From Prosthecobacter gellanilyticus (GTDB lineage Bacteria; Verrucomicrobiota; Verrucomicrobiia; Verrucomicrobiales; Verrucomicrobiaceae), in NCBI RefSeq assembly GCF_007992435.1, contig NZ_BKAG01000036.1, positions 1 to 64,000 on the forward strand: 64,000 nt of DNA. The letters are read 5' to 3'. Numbering within the stretch: the first letter of the stretch is position 1; every line of letters begins with the position of its first letter. Of this stretch, positions 48,273-57,595 are shown piece by piece. A model generated the notes under the pieces. It was not told the origin of the DNA and searched no databases. It saw only the letters and a list, made by a program, of their open reading frames with translations. The translations under genes and the position numbers were made by a program.

Positions 48273-49112
48273 ATGATGCATCGTCTTCTTCTCCTGCTGT
48301 CGTTGACTCTCGCCATCCGTTTTGATGTGGCGGCTGCTCCCTTGCCTGAGGGCGTGGTGATGACCCCGGTGCAGGAGCGCATCCAGCACTATGATTTCCC
48401 GAGCAAGGCGCTGCAAAAGAAAATGGCCTTCAATGTGGTGTATCCGGTGGGGTATGAGGAGACGGGAAAGCCCTGGCCGGTGCTGTTCTTCCTGCATGGC
48501 CTGGGTCGCAATGAGAAGACGCTAATCGAAGATCCGCCGAGCCGCGAGCATCTGCTGGCGCAGCCCTATGTGATCGTGCTGCCGAAGGGGGAAAACGGCT
48601 GGTACTTTGATTCGCCGTTCAATCCTCAGCGCCAATACGCGACCTATCTGGATGAGGTCATCGCTCTCGCTGGCAAGGTGGTGCACATCAGTACGGAACG
48701 TTCTCAACGAGCGATTGGGGGATGGTCCGCTGGCGGCTTTGGATCCACCTGGGCTTGTTTGAGACATCCCGAGTCCTTCTCCACTCTGGCCACCATCATC
48801 GCGGTGGTGGACTTTCCGGCGCAGGAAGCGCACTTCCCGCGCACGCCCGAAACGTTTGGCACTGATCCCGCCCGCTGGCCTGAGTTCAATCCAATGAACC
48901 GTGCCGAGGAATTGCGTGGCTTGAACATCCTTTTGGTTATCGGTGAAAAGGCCACGGATGCTGTGATGAATGACCGGCTTTCCGCGAAGCTCAAGGTCGC
49001 TGACATCTCGCACGAAACCCTTCGCTTGCCCGGAGGTCACACTTTCCCGGTGGTACAGGGCGGCGTGGGGCCGGTGTGTGAGTTTGTGAAGAAGCATCTG
49101 GCTCCGAGATAG
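48273..49112 (+). CDS. Secreted alpha/beta hydrolase (esterase D-like)
   Basis: 279 residues with signal peptide. FFLHGLGRNEKTL (oxyanion), AIGGWSAGGFGSTWA (nucleophile Ser) and LPGGHTFPVVQ (catalytic His) are seen. Family members are carboxylesterases of diverse substrates. Stand-alone. Confidence 0.75.
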   Translation: MMHRLLLLLSLTLAIRFDVAAAPLPEGVVMTPVQERIQHYDFPSKALQKKMAFNVVYPVGYEETGKPWPVLFFLHGLGRNEKTLIEDPPSREHLLAQPYVIVLPKGENGWYFDSPFNPQRQYATYLDEVIALAGKVVHISTERSQRAIGGWSAGGFGSTWACLRHPESFSTLATIIAVVDFPAQEAHFPRTPETFGTDPARWPEFNPMNRAEELRGLNILLVIGEKATDAVMNDRLSAKLKVADISHETLRLPGGHTFPVVQGGVGPVCEFVKKHLAPR

Positions 49113-49202
49113 ATCGGTGGCAGATGCAGTGACTTTTTCCGCAGACAAGGGAGGGTGCAGAGATTCACACCGCTACGACAAGAACCATTTTAGTTTCCGT
49201 CC

Positions 49203-49670
49203 ATGATGGCTGATCCAAATACGGGCCGTATCATTCTCCCAGCAACAAGTGCCGTCATCTCATCGGCACTGTCGCGTGGGCGCTTTCTTGAAGATGGTTC
49301 CTTTTCAGGCTCTTCAGTGCTGGTCCGTAATGAGCCTTGGTGCAGCTTCAAACTGCCCAGCATTCCACAACGGGACACTGAACTCATTATCACGCTACAG
49401 TTTCACGGTGAGCGATTGGATTCACTCCGTCTTTTCCACGATGCCGCTCGCTTCGGCACTTCCTGGGATGACTGGTCTGAGGAGCGCGAGTTGGCCCGAA
49501 AGGCCTATCATGAACGCTGGCTTGCTGAGATGCTACGACTACCCGTCGGCAAATATCTCTGGGGAGAGGTTTTGTCCGTCTATGATGTGAAGAGTGGTTC
49601 GAGTTCTATCATCGTTCGTTATGTCAAATCCGACGCTGCTCCATGCCGCGTTGGGTCAAGTGCCTCCTGA
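49203..49670 (+). CDS. Hypothetical protein, 155 aa
   Basis: 155 residues, beta-rich with a conserved-looking GKYLWGEVLSVYDVK segment and many charged residues. No domain is recognised. Two consecutive ATGs (49203, 49206) are possible starts. Uncharacterised. Confidence 0.45.
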   Translation: MMADPNTGRIILPATSAVISSALSRGRFLEDGSFSGSSVLVRNEPWCSFKLPSIPQRDTELIITLQFHGERLDSLRLFHDAARFGTSWDDWSEERELARKAYHERWLAEMLRLPVGKYLWGEVLSVYDVKSGSSSIIVRYVKSDAAPCRVGSSAS

Positions 49671-49987
49671 GTCTCCGCCCACCCCTGATCGTCTTCCGTC
49701 AAGCTGGCTGCTGCGCCCTGGCAGACGGCCCAAATGCCAAGAATGCGCCCAGAAGATCGGTTAATCAGTGGGTGTGACCTTCGGAACATGCCTTGACCCT
49801 ATGACTTTTCTTATGGCCTGATGAGCCTCATGGCCATGCTCCTGAGGAGTTAAGTTTGAACGCCAGATGGGTGTGCGCCCGGGTCTTCACCCCATTTTCC
49901 ACCGTTTGGGGGGTCGTTTTGATGATCCCATGCGTTTCTTTAGATGAAGAATAACTTGTTTCTGTTTCGTGACAATGATTTGCTGTT
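49671..49987. other. Non-coding upstream region of the sigma factor gene
   Basis: 317 bases without a supported gene or clear repeat. Its second half becomes AT-richer just before the ECF sigma factor gene (tagatgaagaataacttg), as in a promoter, but no motif can be assigned. Confidence 0.4.
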
Positions 49988-50641
49988 ATGACAACCCCTG
50001 TCTTTACACCGCCCATACATTCCGTGATGGAAACTGCCACCGAGCCCGAATCCCCTCCCAACAGCAGCGCTGCTGAAGACCGGATTCTTGTGGAAAGGGC
50101 GCAGGCGGGTGACACGCGTGCGTTTGACGACCTAGTGCGCAAATACACGCCGAAGCTCTACGGCTTGGTCTATAATATGACCTCAAACCGGGATGACACG
50201 GCGGACCTGCTGCAGGAGGTCTTTGCCAAGGCCTACCGCTCTCTGAAGCGCTTCATGGGCAAATCATCGTTCTACACCTGGATCTACTCGATCGCGGTGA
50301 ACATGACGCTGAACTTCCTGAAGAAGCGTGGCCGGTATACGAAGGTCAGCCTGGATGACGTGGACAACGGCATTCAGAACGATCCGGACTTCATCAAGAT
50401 CACCACGGCCAACCGGGACACGGTCCGGGAGGTGAATATTCACGAATTGCAAAAAAGGTTGAACGACGCGTTGCAGAGGCTGTCGGAGGACCACCGCACA
50501 GTTGTCACGCTGTATGATGTCCAGGGCCTTCAGCATAATGAAATTGCCAAGATCCTGGGTGTCTCAGAAGGCACCGTGCGCTCCAGGCTTTTCTATGCAC
50601 ACCGTTTGCTGCAGAGTTACTTGGAGGATTTGGTCAAATAA
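49988..50641 (+). CDS. ECF-type RNA polymerase sigma factor
   Basis: 217 residues. Region 2 is VERAQAGDTRAFDDLVRKYTPKLYGLVYNMTSNRDDTADLLQEVFAKAYRSL and region 4 is LSEDHRTVVTLYDVQGLQHNEIAKILGVSEGTVRSRLFYAHRLLQ. It directs transcription of stress or envelope genes. A possible shorter start is ATG 50027. A membrane protein follows 65 bases downstream and could be its anti-sigma partner. Confidence 0.93.
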   Translation: MTTPVFTPPIHSVMETATEPESPPNSSAAEDRILVERAQAGDTRAFDDLVRKYTPKLYGLVYNMTSNRDDTADLLQEVFAKAYRSLKRFMGKSSFYTWIYSIAVNMTLNFLKKRGRYTKVSLDDVDNGIQNDPDFIKITTANRDTVREVNIHELQKRLNDALQRLSEDHRTVVTLYDVQGLQHNEIAKILGVSEGTVRSRLFYAHRLLQSYLEDLVK

Positions 50642-50706
50642 TTGCTACGTCTATCAAAGCCAATCTGTTTACAACCCCCCGTAACCCTATCATTAACAAT
50701 CGACCC

Positions 50707-51228
50707 ATGAGCGAATTCGAAAATTTGCAGAGAATCATTCGACTGAAGCGCTATGAGACCCCCGGGGAGGACTTTGTGGAAGATTTTCTCGCCAGCTTTC
50801 ACCAGCGTCAGCGGGCTGAGCTTCTGCGCCAGTCGGCACGTGGCCTCCTCTGGGAGCGCATGACGACCTTCTGGGATAATCTGGTTTCGCCAAAGTGGAC
50901 GGCCGCTACCGTCACCGCCTGTGTGGCTGTGGTTGCCGCCTGGGGAACTGTCAAAGTCTCTGGTCCTGGACTGGCTTCCTCATCTCATGAGATGATCGCT
51001 GCCGCTGAGCCGATGCCAGCCGCTCTCGCCGCCCAGCCTTCGCTGGCCGTGGAGAGCGAGCTGATCCGCGAAGTGGAACATGATCGTCAGCTGGAGATCG
51101 AGGGCATCCTGCTCAGCCGCCACTTTGAAGGCGATGACGTGGTTCCGTCACCCCACAATGTGGATGTCGTCAGCGTCTCCGGCGCTGCGATGCCCGTCTC
51201 GGTGGAATTGCTGCCGCTCAATCGCTAA
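50707..51228 (+). CDS. Single-pass membrane protein, possible anti-sigma factor
   Basis: 173 residues. A cytoplasmic-looking N-terminal part (about 1-60, YETPGEDFVEDFLASFHQRQRAELL), one transmembrane helix (WTAATVTACVAVVAAWGTVKV), and an Ala/Pro-rich periplasmic C-terminus. It follows the ECF sigma factor gene. No zinc HxxxCxxC motif is present, so if it is an anti-sigma factor it is a non-ZAS type. A perfect hairpin terminator ends the pair. Confidence 0.6.
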   Translation: MSEFENLQRIIRLKRYETPGEDFVEDFLASFHQRQRAELLRQSARGLLWERMTTFWDNLVSPKWTAATVTACVAVVAAWGTVKVSGPGLASSSHEMIAAAEPMPAALAAQPSLAVESELIREVEHDRQLEIEGILLSRHFEGDDVVPSPHNVDVVSVSGAAMPVSVELLPLNR

Positions 51229-51278
51229 TCCATTCAGCCTGTTGGTTCCGGAGAAATCCGGGTCGACAAGCCTTTTAC

Positions 51279-51311
51279 AAAACACCCGCGCGGATTTCGT
51301 GCGGGTGTTTT
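51279..51311. terminator. Strong terminator hairpin
   Basis: AAAACACCCGC paired perfectly with GCGGGTGTTTT over 11 base pairs, loop of 11, and a T-rich 3' arm. It lies between the sigma operon and the opposite-strand zinc-ribbon gene and can work in both directions. Confidence 0.85.
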
Positions 51312-51343
51312 GCGTCATGGGGGGACCTCGTGCTTGTTTGTGA

Positions 51344-51571
51344 TCAAACTGATCCGCCGTCGGCAAAGATAACGATGTGGTTTCGGCGTCTATCGGCATC
51401 AACTTCCTGCTGCCATCTTTGCATATTAAGCTCCGCCAGAGTCTGGTCGAGCTCAGCAATCTGGTGCGGAGCGTATTGCCGATCTTCAGGGATGGGCGTG
51501 TCACAGTAACCACAGGCTTTAAGATGCCTGTCGTAAAGAGCGCGGTGGCAGCGTGGGCAGGTGTGGTTCAT
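51344..51571 (-). CDS. Small zinc-ribbon protein
   Basis: 75 residues. Two CxxC pairs (CPRC and CGYC, about residues 5-23) form a zinc ribbon; the rest is helical (QIAELDQTLAELNMQRWQQEVDADRRR). No function is assignable. Confidence 0.55.
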   Translation of the reverse strand: MNHTCPRCHRALYDRHLKACGYCDTPIPEDRQYAPHQIAELDQTLAELNMQRWQQEVDADRRRNHIVIFADGGSV

Positions 51572-51647
51572 GGCGGTGAGGGGCTGAGGTTAAACGATGG
51601 GGGCTGAAAAAGGATCGAGCCGCCTCCGCCGGGAGGATGTGGGCTGT

Positions 51648-52487
51648 CTACCCCAGCTTACCGATCACGGAGAAGTCCAGATCACCGAATCCCTGACTCA
51701 CTCCGGCGCGCATGGCTTCGGCGGTGCAGTCCAGAGCGGGGGTCTTTGTGCCTGAACCGGCGGCCAGGATGCGGGCGAAGTCGGCATCCTTGAGCATGTT
51801 GATCAGGGAGAAATGGGCCTCGAAGTCACCGCTCATGATGGCAGGCAGCTTCATGCCGATGAGTGTGCTGTAGTTGGCATTGGACTCGAGCGCGGTCTTC
51901 AGGGCTTCCAAGGGCACGCCTTCGCCTTGGGTGATGGCGGCGGCCTCGGCCAGCGCCTTCACAGTCACGCCGGTGACGAGGTTGGTCACGATCTTCAGCA
52001 CCATGGCATCGCCAATGGCACCGAGGTGGACGATTTTGGCGGAGCTGGCCTCCAGCACGGGACGCACCTGCTCCAGCACCTCCGTGGAACCGCCGATGTA
52101 GTAGCAGAGCTTGCCATTCTGCGCGGCCATCTTGCTGCCGGTGAAGGGGGCATCCAGAAACGCGGCTTCCTTGCTGGCGCAGAGGCGGGCGGCCTCCAGG
52201 GTGGCTTCCTTGCTCACGGTGGCGTGGTTCATGACCACGTGGGTGGACTTCAAAGAGGACTGCATGGCGCGGATGGCCTCCAGCAGCGCGGCATCATCCC
52301 GGACGAAAAGCTGGATCACCTGCGTGGCCTGGGCCACCTCGAGAGCGCTGGGGAGCGCGCCTTCCACATCACGGCCGGTTTTGCTCCAGACGGAGACTTC
52401 ATAGCCCGCCTTGCGCAGGTTTTCAGCCACGCGGCTGCCGATGATGCCAAGACCGAGGAGACCGACGCGGGGTAGGGGAGTGCTCAT
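51648..52487 (-). CDS. NAD(P)-dependent oxidoreductase (3-hydroxyisobutyrate dehydrogenase family)
   Basis: 279 residues. Rossmann start VGLLGLGIIGSRVAENLRKAGYEVSVW, later the substrate-site loop DAPFTGSKMAAQNGKL and helix GDAMVLKIVTNLV with the catalytic-type Lys. It belongs to the beta-hydroxyacid dehydrogenase family (glyoxylate/succinic semialdehyde reductase, HIBADH); substrate unknown. ATG 52487 is preferred. A heptanucleotide tract lies upstream. Confidence 0.87.
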   Translation of the reverse strand: MSTPLPRVGLLGLGIIGSRVAENLRKAGYEVSVWSKTGRDVEGALPSALEVAQATQVIQLFVRDDAALLEAIRAMQSSLKSTHVVMNHATVSKEATLEAARLCASKEAAFLDAPFTGSKMAAQNGKLCYYIGGSTEVLEQVRPVLEASSAKIVHLGAIGDAMVLKIVTNLVTGVTVKALAEAAAITQGEGVPLEALKTALESNANYSTLIGMKLPAIMSGDFEAHFSLINMLKDADFARILAAGSGTKTPALDCTAEAMRAGVSQGFGDLDFSVIGKLG

Positions 52488-52534
52488 GGGGGAGGAAGAC
52501 GCGGAGAAAGGGTGAGGGGAGACGCGGAGAGCCG

Positions 52535-52557
52535 GAAACTGAGAACCGAAAACAGCG
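52535..52557. repeat. Heptanucleotide tract
   Basis: AAACTGA GAACCGA AAACAGC, period seven and complementary to GTTCTCG-like units elsewhere. It lies between the divergent oxidoreductase and MoxR-type genes. Confidence 0.6.
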
Positions 52558-52656
52558 GTGCGTGGATGTTCAGCCAGATGCAGCAACCCGCAAGCTTCCC
52601 GTGCTTTCCTTTGCACGAGCACGAGAGCCGCCTATGACTCGCCAGCGCACATCCCC

Positions 52657-53637
52657 ATGTCCACCTTCCGCCCCCTCTTCGGTCAGCTTAAAACGGAACT
52701 GCAAAAGGCCATCGTGGGCTATGACCAGCTCCTCACGGACGTGCTCGTCGCTGTCTTCGCAGGAGGTCACGTGCTGCTCGAAGGCGTGCCCGGACTCGGC
52801 AAGACTTTCCTTGTGCGGACGCTTTCCCAGGTCATCGGCCTCGAGCCAGGTCGCGTGCAGTGCACGCCGGACCTCATGCCGGCAGACATTTTGGGCACGC
52901 ACATCGTGAACGAAAACGAGCATGGCCGCCGCGTGATGTTCTTTGAGAAAGGCCCCGTCTTTAAAAATCTGCTGCTGGTGGATGAGATCAACCGTGCCAC
53001 TCCGAAGACCCAGGCCGCGCTGCTGGAGGTGATGCAGGAGCGCGCTGTGACCACTGGTGGCGAGCGCCACATCCTGCCAGATCCCTTCTTCGTGCTGGCC
53101 ACGCAGAACCCCATGGAGATGGAAGGCACCTACCCGCTGCCCGAGGCCCAGCTGGACCGCTTCATGTTCAAGATCCGTGTGCCCTTCCCGGATCTGGATT
53201 CTTTGGTCGAGATCAGCCGCCGCACCACAGGCTTCACCGAGCCGAAGCTCTCCAGCATCATCAGTGGTGCGGACCTGACCCGCATGCAAAAGGAGCTCGC
53301 CGAGCTGCCTGTGGCGGATCCTGTGGCCCACTACGCCAGCCGTCTGGTACTGGCGACTCATCCCGAGCAACCCGGCGCCCTGCCTGAAGTGCAGCGCTTT
53401 GTCTCTTACGGCAGCAGCCCCCGTGGTCTGCAGAGTCTCATCCGTGGTGCCCGTGTACTCGCCGCCGTGAATGGTGCGACCGCCGTCAGCACGGATGACA
53501 TCCGCGCCATCGCCCACGTCGCCCTGCGTCACCGCATCATCCTGAACTTTGAAGGCGAAGCCCAGAACGTGAAGATTGATGACGTGATCACCAAGCTCCT
53601 CGATCAGGTGAAGACGCCGGCGCAGCAGGCGGGGTGA
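52657..53637 (+). CDS. MoxR-type AAA+ ATPase
   Basis: 326 residues. Walker A is LLEGVPGLGKT (41-51), followed by LVDEINRATPKTQAALLEVMQE (Walker B and sensor) and the MoxR-specific CTPDLMPADILG. MoxR ATPases help to assemble or activate partner protein complexes, commonly with VWA proteins; none is adjacent here. ATG 52657 is chosen; an upstream extension is out of pattern. Confidence 0.92.
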   Translation: MSTFRPLFGQLKTELQKAIVGYDQLLTDVLVAVFAGGHVLLEGVPGLGKTFLVRTLSQVIGLEPGRVQCTPDLMPADILGTHIVNENEHGRRVMFFEKGPVFKNLLLVDEINRATPKTQAALLEVMQERAVTTGGERHILPDPFFVLATQNPMEMEGTYPLPEAQLDRFMFKIRVPFPDLDSLVEISRRTTGFTEPKLSSIISGADLTRMQKELAELPVADPVAHYASRLVLATHPEQPGALPEVQRFVSYGSSPRGLQSLIRGARVLAAVNGATAVSTDDIRAIAHVALRHRIILNFEGEAQNVKIDDVITKLLDQVKTPAQQAG

Positions 53638-53640
53638 GTT

Positions 53641-54384
53641 TCAGAGCGATGGTCTGATCTTGTCCCAAACGGCATTTTGGAACCATAGCGGCATGGGGTC
53701 GCACTTGAGTTCAAGATTACGTCCATCCGTGATTTCCGCTACCCAAAGGCGTCCGTCGCCGTTTTGAGAGTTGTCGAACAAGTAAGTGCGGTTGGTGTGT
53801 TTCACCGCTGCCAGCAGGAGATCCAGCGATCGAGCGTAGCGACTCACGATCTTTTCTTCAGGCACATCATGTCCACCCAGGCTTACCCGAGTCTTAACGC
53901 GTGCCACGTTGATGGCAGGGTCTTCAGTGGCGATGTAGTAGAGATAGGTGCGGTAGCCCAGGGCTTGCGCCTTTTCGAGCAGCTCCACTTTGTCTGGAGA
54001 TGACATTACAGTCTCGAAAGAGAAAGAGACCCGTTTCTCCAGCAGTTTCTGCCGCAAAAAATCCGCTGCTACGGATGCGAAGTAGGCATTCACTTCCACT
54101 CCTTCAAAGTGCAGTTTTCCGTCATCGAACCACAGATGGGATGACTGCTTCACCAACTGGGCTCTTCGTAGCAGCGTGGACTCCTGAAAAAAGGTGAGGA
54201 TCTCCTCCCTCGTCGTGTTCACCTCATAACGGTCTAACTTTAAGTATCCAAGTTCTGTGATTTCCTTTTGGATGTCATCAGGATTTAGATAGACCCCTAG
54301 CAGCCCTGGCGGCAGCACACCCTTGATGGTGCTTTTGCCAGAGCCGTTGGGGCCGGCAAACATGCGCAGGCGCGGCACGCTCAT
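53641..54384 (-). CDS. Zeta-toxin-like P-loop kinase
   Basis: 247 residues. RLRMFAGPNGSGKSTIKGVL holds Walker A (GPNGSGKS, 11-18) and the FAGPNGSGKST signature of the zeta-toxin/predicted ABC-type ATPase group. YLNPDDIQKEI and FSFETVMSSPDKVELLEKA follow, as in UDP-GlcNAc kinases of epsilon-zeta systems. A small gene precedes it by 3 bases on the same strand, like a toxin-antitoxin pair. Confidence 0.75.
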   Translation of the reverse strand: MSVPRLRMFAGPNGSGKSTIKGVLPPGLLGVYLNPDDIQKEITELGYLKLDRYEVNTTREEILTFFQESTLLRRAQLVKQSSHLWFDDGKLHFEGVEVNAYFASVAADFLRQKLLEKRVSFSFETVMSSPDKVELLEKAQALGYRTYLYYIATEDPAINVARVKTRVSLGGHDVPEEKIVSRYARSLDLLLAAVKHTNRTYLFDNSQNGDGRLWVAEITDGRNLELKCDPMPLWFQNAVWDKIRPSL

Positions 54385-54387
54385 GGT

Positions 54388-54615
54388 TCAGGGGATTTTC
54401 ACACGCGTTCCAACTGGCACACTCAGAGGTTTGGCCAGCGGCTTGACCAGTTTCATCGTGCCATCTGCCAGGGCCTCATAGATGCCGCATTCACCACTGA
54501 CGAGGACAGCCTGACCTGTGGCCAGCGCCTGCCAGTAAGCCACATTCACAGCAGCGGCGGAAAGGCTGGGAATCTGCTGCTCCAGGTAATCGAGCGTTTG
54601 TTCAGAGTCGGGCAT
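54388..54615 (-). CDS. Small protein paired with the zeta-like kinase (possible antitoxin)
   Basis: 75 residues, acidic, ends LSVPVGTRVKIP. It lies 3 bases upstream of the zeta-like gene on the same strand. Such a small partner is often the neutralising protein. No similarity to epsilon antitoxin can be seen. Function inferred from position only. Confidence 0.5.
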   Translation of the reverse strand: MPDSEQTLDYLEQQIPSLSAAAVNVAYWQALATGQAVLVSGECGIYEALADGTMKLVKPLAKPLSVPVGTRVKIP

Positions 54616-54768
54616 GAGAAAAGAATAAGGCAGAGATGGCTTCTGGGCAACCCCCAGACCTGGGGTATCTAGTCTTGGACTCCCACGTTTTGTCTCGCCT
54701 GCTGGATGGCCAGAGATTACCTGAAGTCACTCCTCGTACACAAGACTCCAATCCTGTCACGCACCGCT

Positions 54769-55239
54769 ATGTCCACCTCATCCAATCCCACGAAGAAGCC
54801 TGCGCTCAAGCGAATGGACAACATCCTCATCGTGGTGGAGGACCTGGAGGCGGTGAAGGCCTTTTTTCTCGCGGTGGGGCTTGAGGTGGAGGGCGAAACA
54901 ACGGTCGAGGGACTTTCGGTGGACCGCCTTATCGGTCTTCAAGGTGTTAGAGCTACTTTGGTGCTGATGCGCACTCCGGATGGATATTCACGGATCGAGC
55001 TGGACAAGTTTCACACGCCGGAGCCGATCAAGATGGAGCCCGCGAAAGCGCCGGTGAATGCACTCGGGATCCGCCGCCTCATGTTTGCGGTGGAAGGCAT
55101 TGACGAGATTGTTGCGCGTCTGCTGGCCCAAGGTGCTGAGCTCGTCGGTGAGGTGGTACAGTATGAGAACGCCTGTCGGCTCGCCTATGTTCGCGGGCCT
55201 GAAGGCATCATTGTTGGGCTTGCTGAGGAGCTCGGGTGA
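54769..55239 (+). CDS. VOC family protein
   Basis: 156 residues. DNILIVVEDLEAVKAFFLAVGLEVEGE and IRRLMFAVEGIDEIVARLLAQGAELVGEVVQY, then YVRGPEGIIVGLAEELG, are the two beta-alpha-beta-beta-beta modules of glyoxalase-fold proteins. Enzyme activity unknown. ATG 54769 is preferred. Confidence 0.85.
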   Translation: MSTSSNPTKKPALKRMDNILIVVEDLEAVKAFFLAVGLEVEGETTVEGLSVDRLIGLQGVRATLVLMRTPDGYSRIELDKFHTPEPIKMEPAKAPVNALGIRRLMFAVEGIDEIVARLLAQGAELVGEVVQYENACRLAYVRGPEGIIVGLAEELG

Positions 55240-55260
55240 CACGACTCTGACTCCATTCCC

Positions 55261-55674
55261 ATGCTTGATGAATCGCAGATCCAAAGGCGCAGGCGGGTGT
55301 GGATCGCCCTCTCTGAGCTTTGGCTGGATACTGAACTGGCGAATGAGGATCTGGAGCGCATTGCCAAGGTCATGGCTGAGTCGAAGCTCAGCATTGAAGA
55401 GTTACGGCAGGTCTATCTTGTGGAGGTGGCACCGGTGGTCTCGCTTAATTTGCTCAGCGTTGCCGGTGCGTGGGCTGGCTTTGACGAGGAATGGTTGTGT
55501 TCGCAGATCATTCGCAATCTGCGTGACAGGCCTCGCCGAACGCGATTTTGGGCGGGGTTTCCCCTCACGCGCCGGCTGATGGTCTATGCGACTGAGAGGC
55601 ACTGGACGAAGCTGGTCGAGCTTGTGCTGAGATTCAGAGATGACAACCTTGCCGCCCAGATGGGGGAGATTTAG
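55261..55674 (+). CDS. Uncharacterised protein (DUF7079-like)
   Basis: 137 residues, helical. The start RRRRVWIALSELWLDTELANEDLERIAKVMAES resembles the DUF7079 family pattern of small helical proteins; function unknown. It follows the VOC gene by 21 bases and precedes a membrane protein by 26, so it may be part of an operon. Confidence 0.5.
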   Translation: MLDESQIQRRRRVWIALSELWLDTELANEDLERIAKVMAESKLSIEELRQVYLVEVAPVVSLNLLSVAGAWAGFDEEWLCSQIIRNLRDRPRRTRFWAGFPLTRRLMVYATERHWTKLVELVLRFRDDNLAAQMGEI

Positions 55675-55700
55675 CGTTCAGGAGAAACCATCCCATCACC

Positions 55701-56078
55701 ATGGACCCAAAATCCGAGCGTCTGGTCAAGAAGATCGAAAAGGCAGGAATACGCGCCTCCATCAAAGAAGGGCATCCGCTCACGGAGGCCGAACTGCGAG
55801 ACATCAAGGTCCAGGTTCTGCCGAGTCCGCTGCGCATCATCTTCGGTGTCCTCGGAGGCATCGCAGGCCTTCTCAGCTTCAGCAGCTTCATGCAGGATGC
55901 TGACGGCCAGGGCTTCATCTGGGCATCCGTGTCATTGATGCTGCTGCTCTTCGGGATCTTTGGAGTGCGGAGAACCTTGTCGAGGATCCTGGATACTATG
56001 GATGCGGTGGATGCCGCTGAGATTCTAGGTCATGCCATTGAAGGCATTGCCTCGGCCGTTGGATCGCTCTTTGACTGA
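55701..56078 (+). CDS. Small membrane protein of unknown function
   Basis: 125 residues: charged N-terminus, two hydrophobic helices (RIIFGVLGGIAGLLSFSSFM and IWASVSLMLLLFGIFGV), then a helical C-terminus. No family recognised. It follows two genes on the same strand with short gaps. Confidence 0.5.
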   Translation: MDPKSERLVKKIEKAGIRASIKEGHPLTEAELRDIKVQVLPSPLRIIFGVLGGIAGLLSFSSFMQDADGQGFIWASVSLMLLLFGIFGVRRTLSRILDTMDAVDAAEILGHAIEGIASAVGSLFD

Positions 56079-56114
56079 GCCTCACGCATGAACTGGGGCG
56101 ATGCAGTGTGTGGT

Positions 56115-57446
56115 TTAAAACACACTGTCCAGCCCCCACGCCACCAGGAGTCCCGTCACGCCCACCAGGGTTTCCGTGACTGTCCAGGTGCGCAGCGTCT
56201 GGGCCACGGACATGCCGAGCGTCTCCTTCACGATCCAGAAGCCTGCATCATTGAGATGCGAAAGGAACAGTGATCCGCAACCAATCCCCACCACGACGAG
56301 TTCGGGATTCACATCGGGATTGCCCAGCACCACGGGTGCCACCAGACCGCTCGCGGTCGTGATCGCCACTGTGGCGGAGCCTGTGGCCACGCGCACCAGA
56401 GCTGCACAGAGCCAGCCAAAGATCATCGGAGGAAGATGAGCAGACGTGGCCATGGCACCGATGGCCGTCGCAGCACCGCTTGCTTCCAGCACACCTTTAA
56501 AACCACCACCACCACCGACCACCAGCAGCGTCATGCCCACGGCACCGATGGCCTTTTCACCCATCTTCAGCGCCTCACTGCGTGAGAAGCGGAATACGAT
56601 GCCCGCGAAGATCACCGAGATGCCCAGCGCCAGGGTCGGATTGCCAATCACTGAGGCGACCTTGCGCACCGTGTGGGTTTTGTCCTCATACAGCAGTTCG
56701 GCCACGGTCTGAGTCAGTAGCAAAAGAATCGGCACCAGCAGCACCGCCACCGTCACGCCCAGTGAAGGCTTCGGACGGGCTGCAATTTCAGGATCCACCG
56801 GCGGTGGTTCAGGAGCTTCGACCTTCACATGACGAATGGCCCAATGGGCAAAGATAGGTCCTGACACAGCTGCCACGGGCACTGCGGCCAGCAGCCCCCA
56901 AAGGATGACCTTGCCCAGATCCGCATGCAGCGCCTGCAGCGCGACCACGGGGCCGGGATGCGGAGGCATGACCCCATGCATGATGGAAAGCACGGCCAGC
57001 AGTGGGATCGCCAGCTTCAGGAAAGGCTCCTTCGTCTCGCGAGCCAGCGTCAGCAGGATCGGCACCAGCATCACCAGGCCCACCGCAAACCAGGTGGTCA
57101 GACCGATCAGCAATCCGAGCACCATCAGGCACCAGTGCACACGCTTCGGACCAAAGAGGCCAATGAGCGCCTTCGCCAGCACATCTGCACCACCGGAGGC
57201 GGCGAGCAAGCCGCCGAGGATCGTTCCGAGTCCCAGGATGCCGGCGATGCCGCCCAGCGTGCCGCCCATGCCTTTTTCAAAGGCGGTCATCATCGCCATC
57301 GGGTCCATGCCTGAGCCCAGGCCCATGACCATGGCAGCGAGAAGGAGAGCCAGGAAGGCATTCATCCGCACCCAGGCAATGAGCACGACGAGCACCGCCA
57401 CGGAGGCGACGGAAAGGAGAAGCAGGTTGGTTTGTTCGGGAGTCAC
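56115..57446 (-). CDS. GntP-family gluconate permease
   Basis: 443 residues, about 12 hydrophobic helices. GLGTILGGLLAASGGADVLAKAL and MPPHPGPVVALQAL are GntP signature regions; GntP carriers bring in gluconate or related sugar acids with protons. The gene before it on the same strand (57596-59809) has a C-terminal SMP-30/gluconolactonase-like domain, so a gluconate-producing role upstream is suggested. Gap 149 bases. Confidence 0.87.
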   Translation of the reverse strand: MTPEQTNLLLLSVASVAVLVVLIAWVRMNAFLALLLAAMVMGLGSGMDPMAMMTAFEKGMGGTLGGIAGILGLGTILGGLLAASGGADVLAKALIGLFGPKRVHWCLMVLGLLIGLTTWFAVGLVMLVPILLTLARETKEPFLKLAIPLLAVLSIMHGVMPPHPGPVVALQALHADLGKVILWGLLAAVPVAAVSGPIFAHWAIRHVKVEAPEPPPVDPEIAARPKPSLGVTVAVLLVPILLLLTQTVAELLYEDKTHTVRKVASVIGNPTLALGISVIFAGIVFRFSRSEALKMGEKAIGAVGMTLLVVGGGGGFKGVLEASGAATAIGAMATSAHLPPMIFGWLCAALVRVATGSATVAITTASGLVAPVVLGNPDVNPELVVVGIGCGSLFLSHLNDAGFWIVKETLGMSVAQTLRTWTVTETLVGVTGLLVAWGLDSVF

Positions 57447-57595
57447 GAGAAAAGAGAAAACGCAGAAACAAACGGACGGGTCAAGCGCGCCTCATCTTGC
57501 AGCCTGTTTTTTCGCGGCTCCCGTCGTACCACCCCATTCCAATGGGCTGGACGGAGTCCAAGGGATCAGGCAACCACAACTGTCCGTTTAACCCA

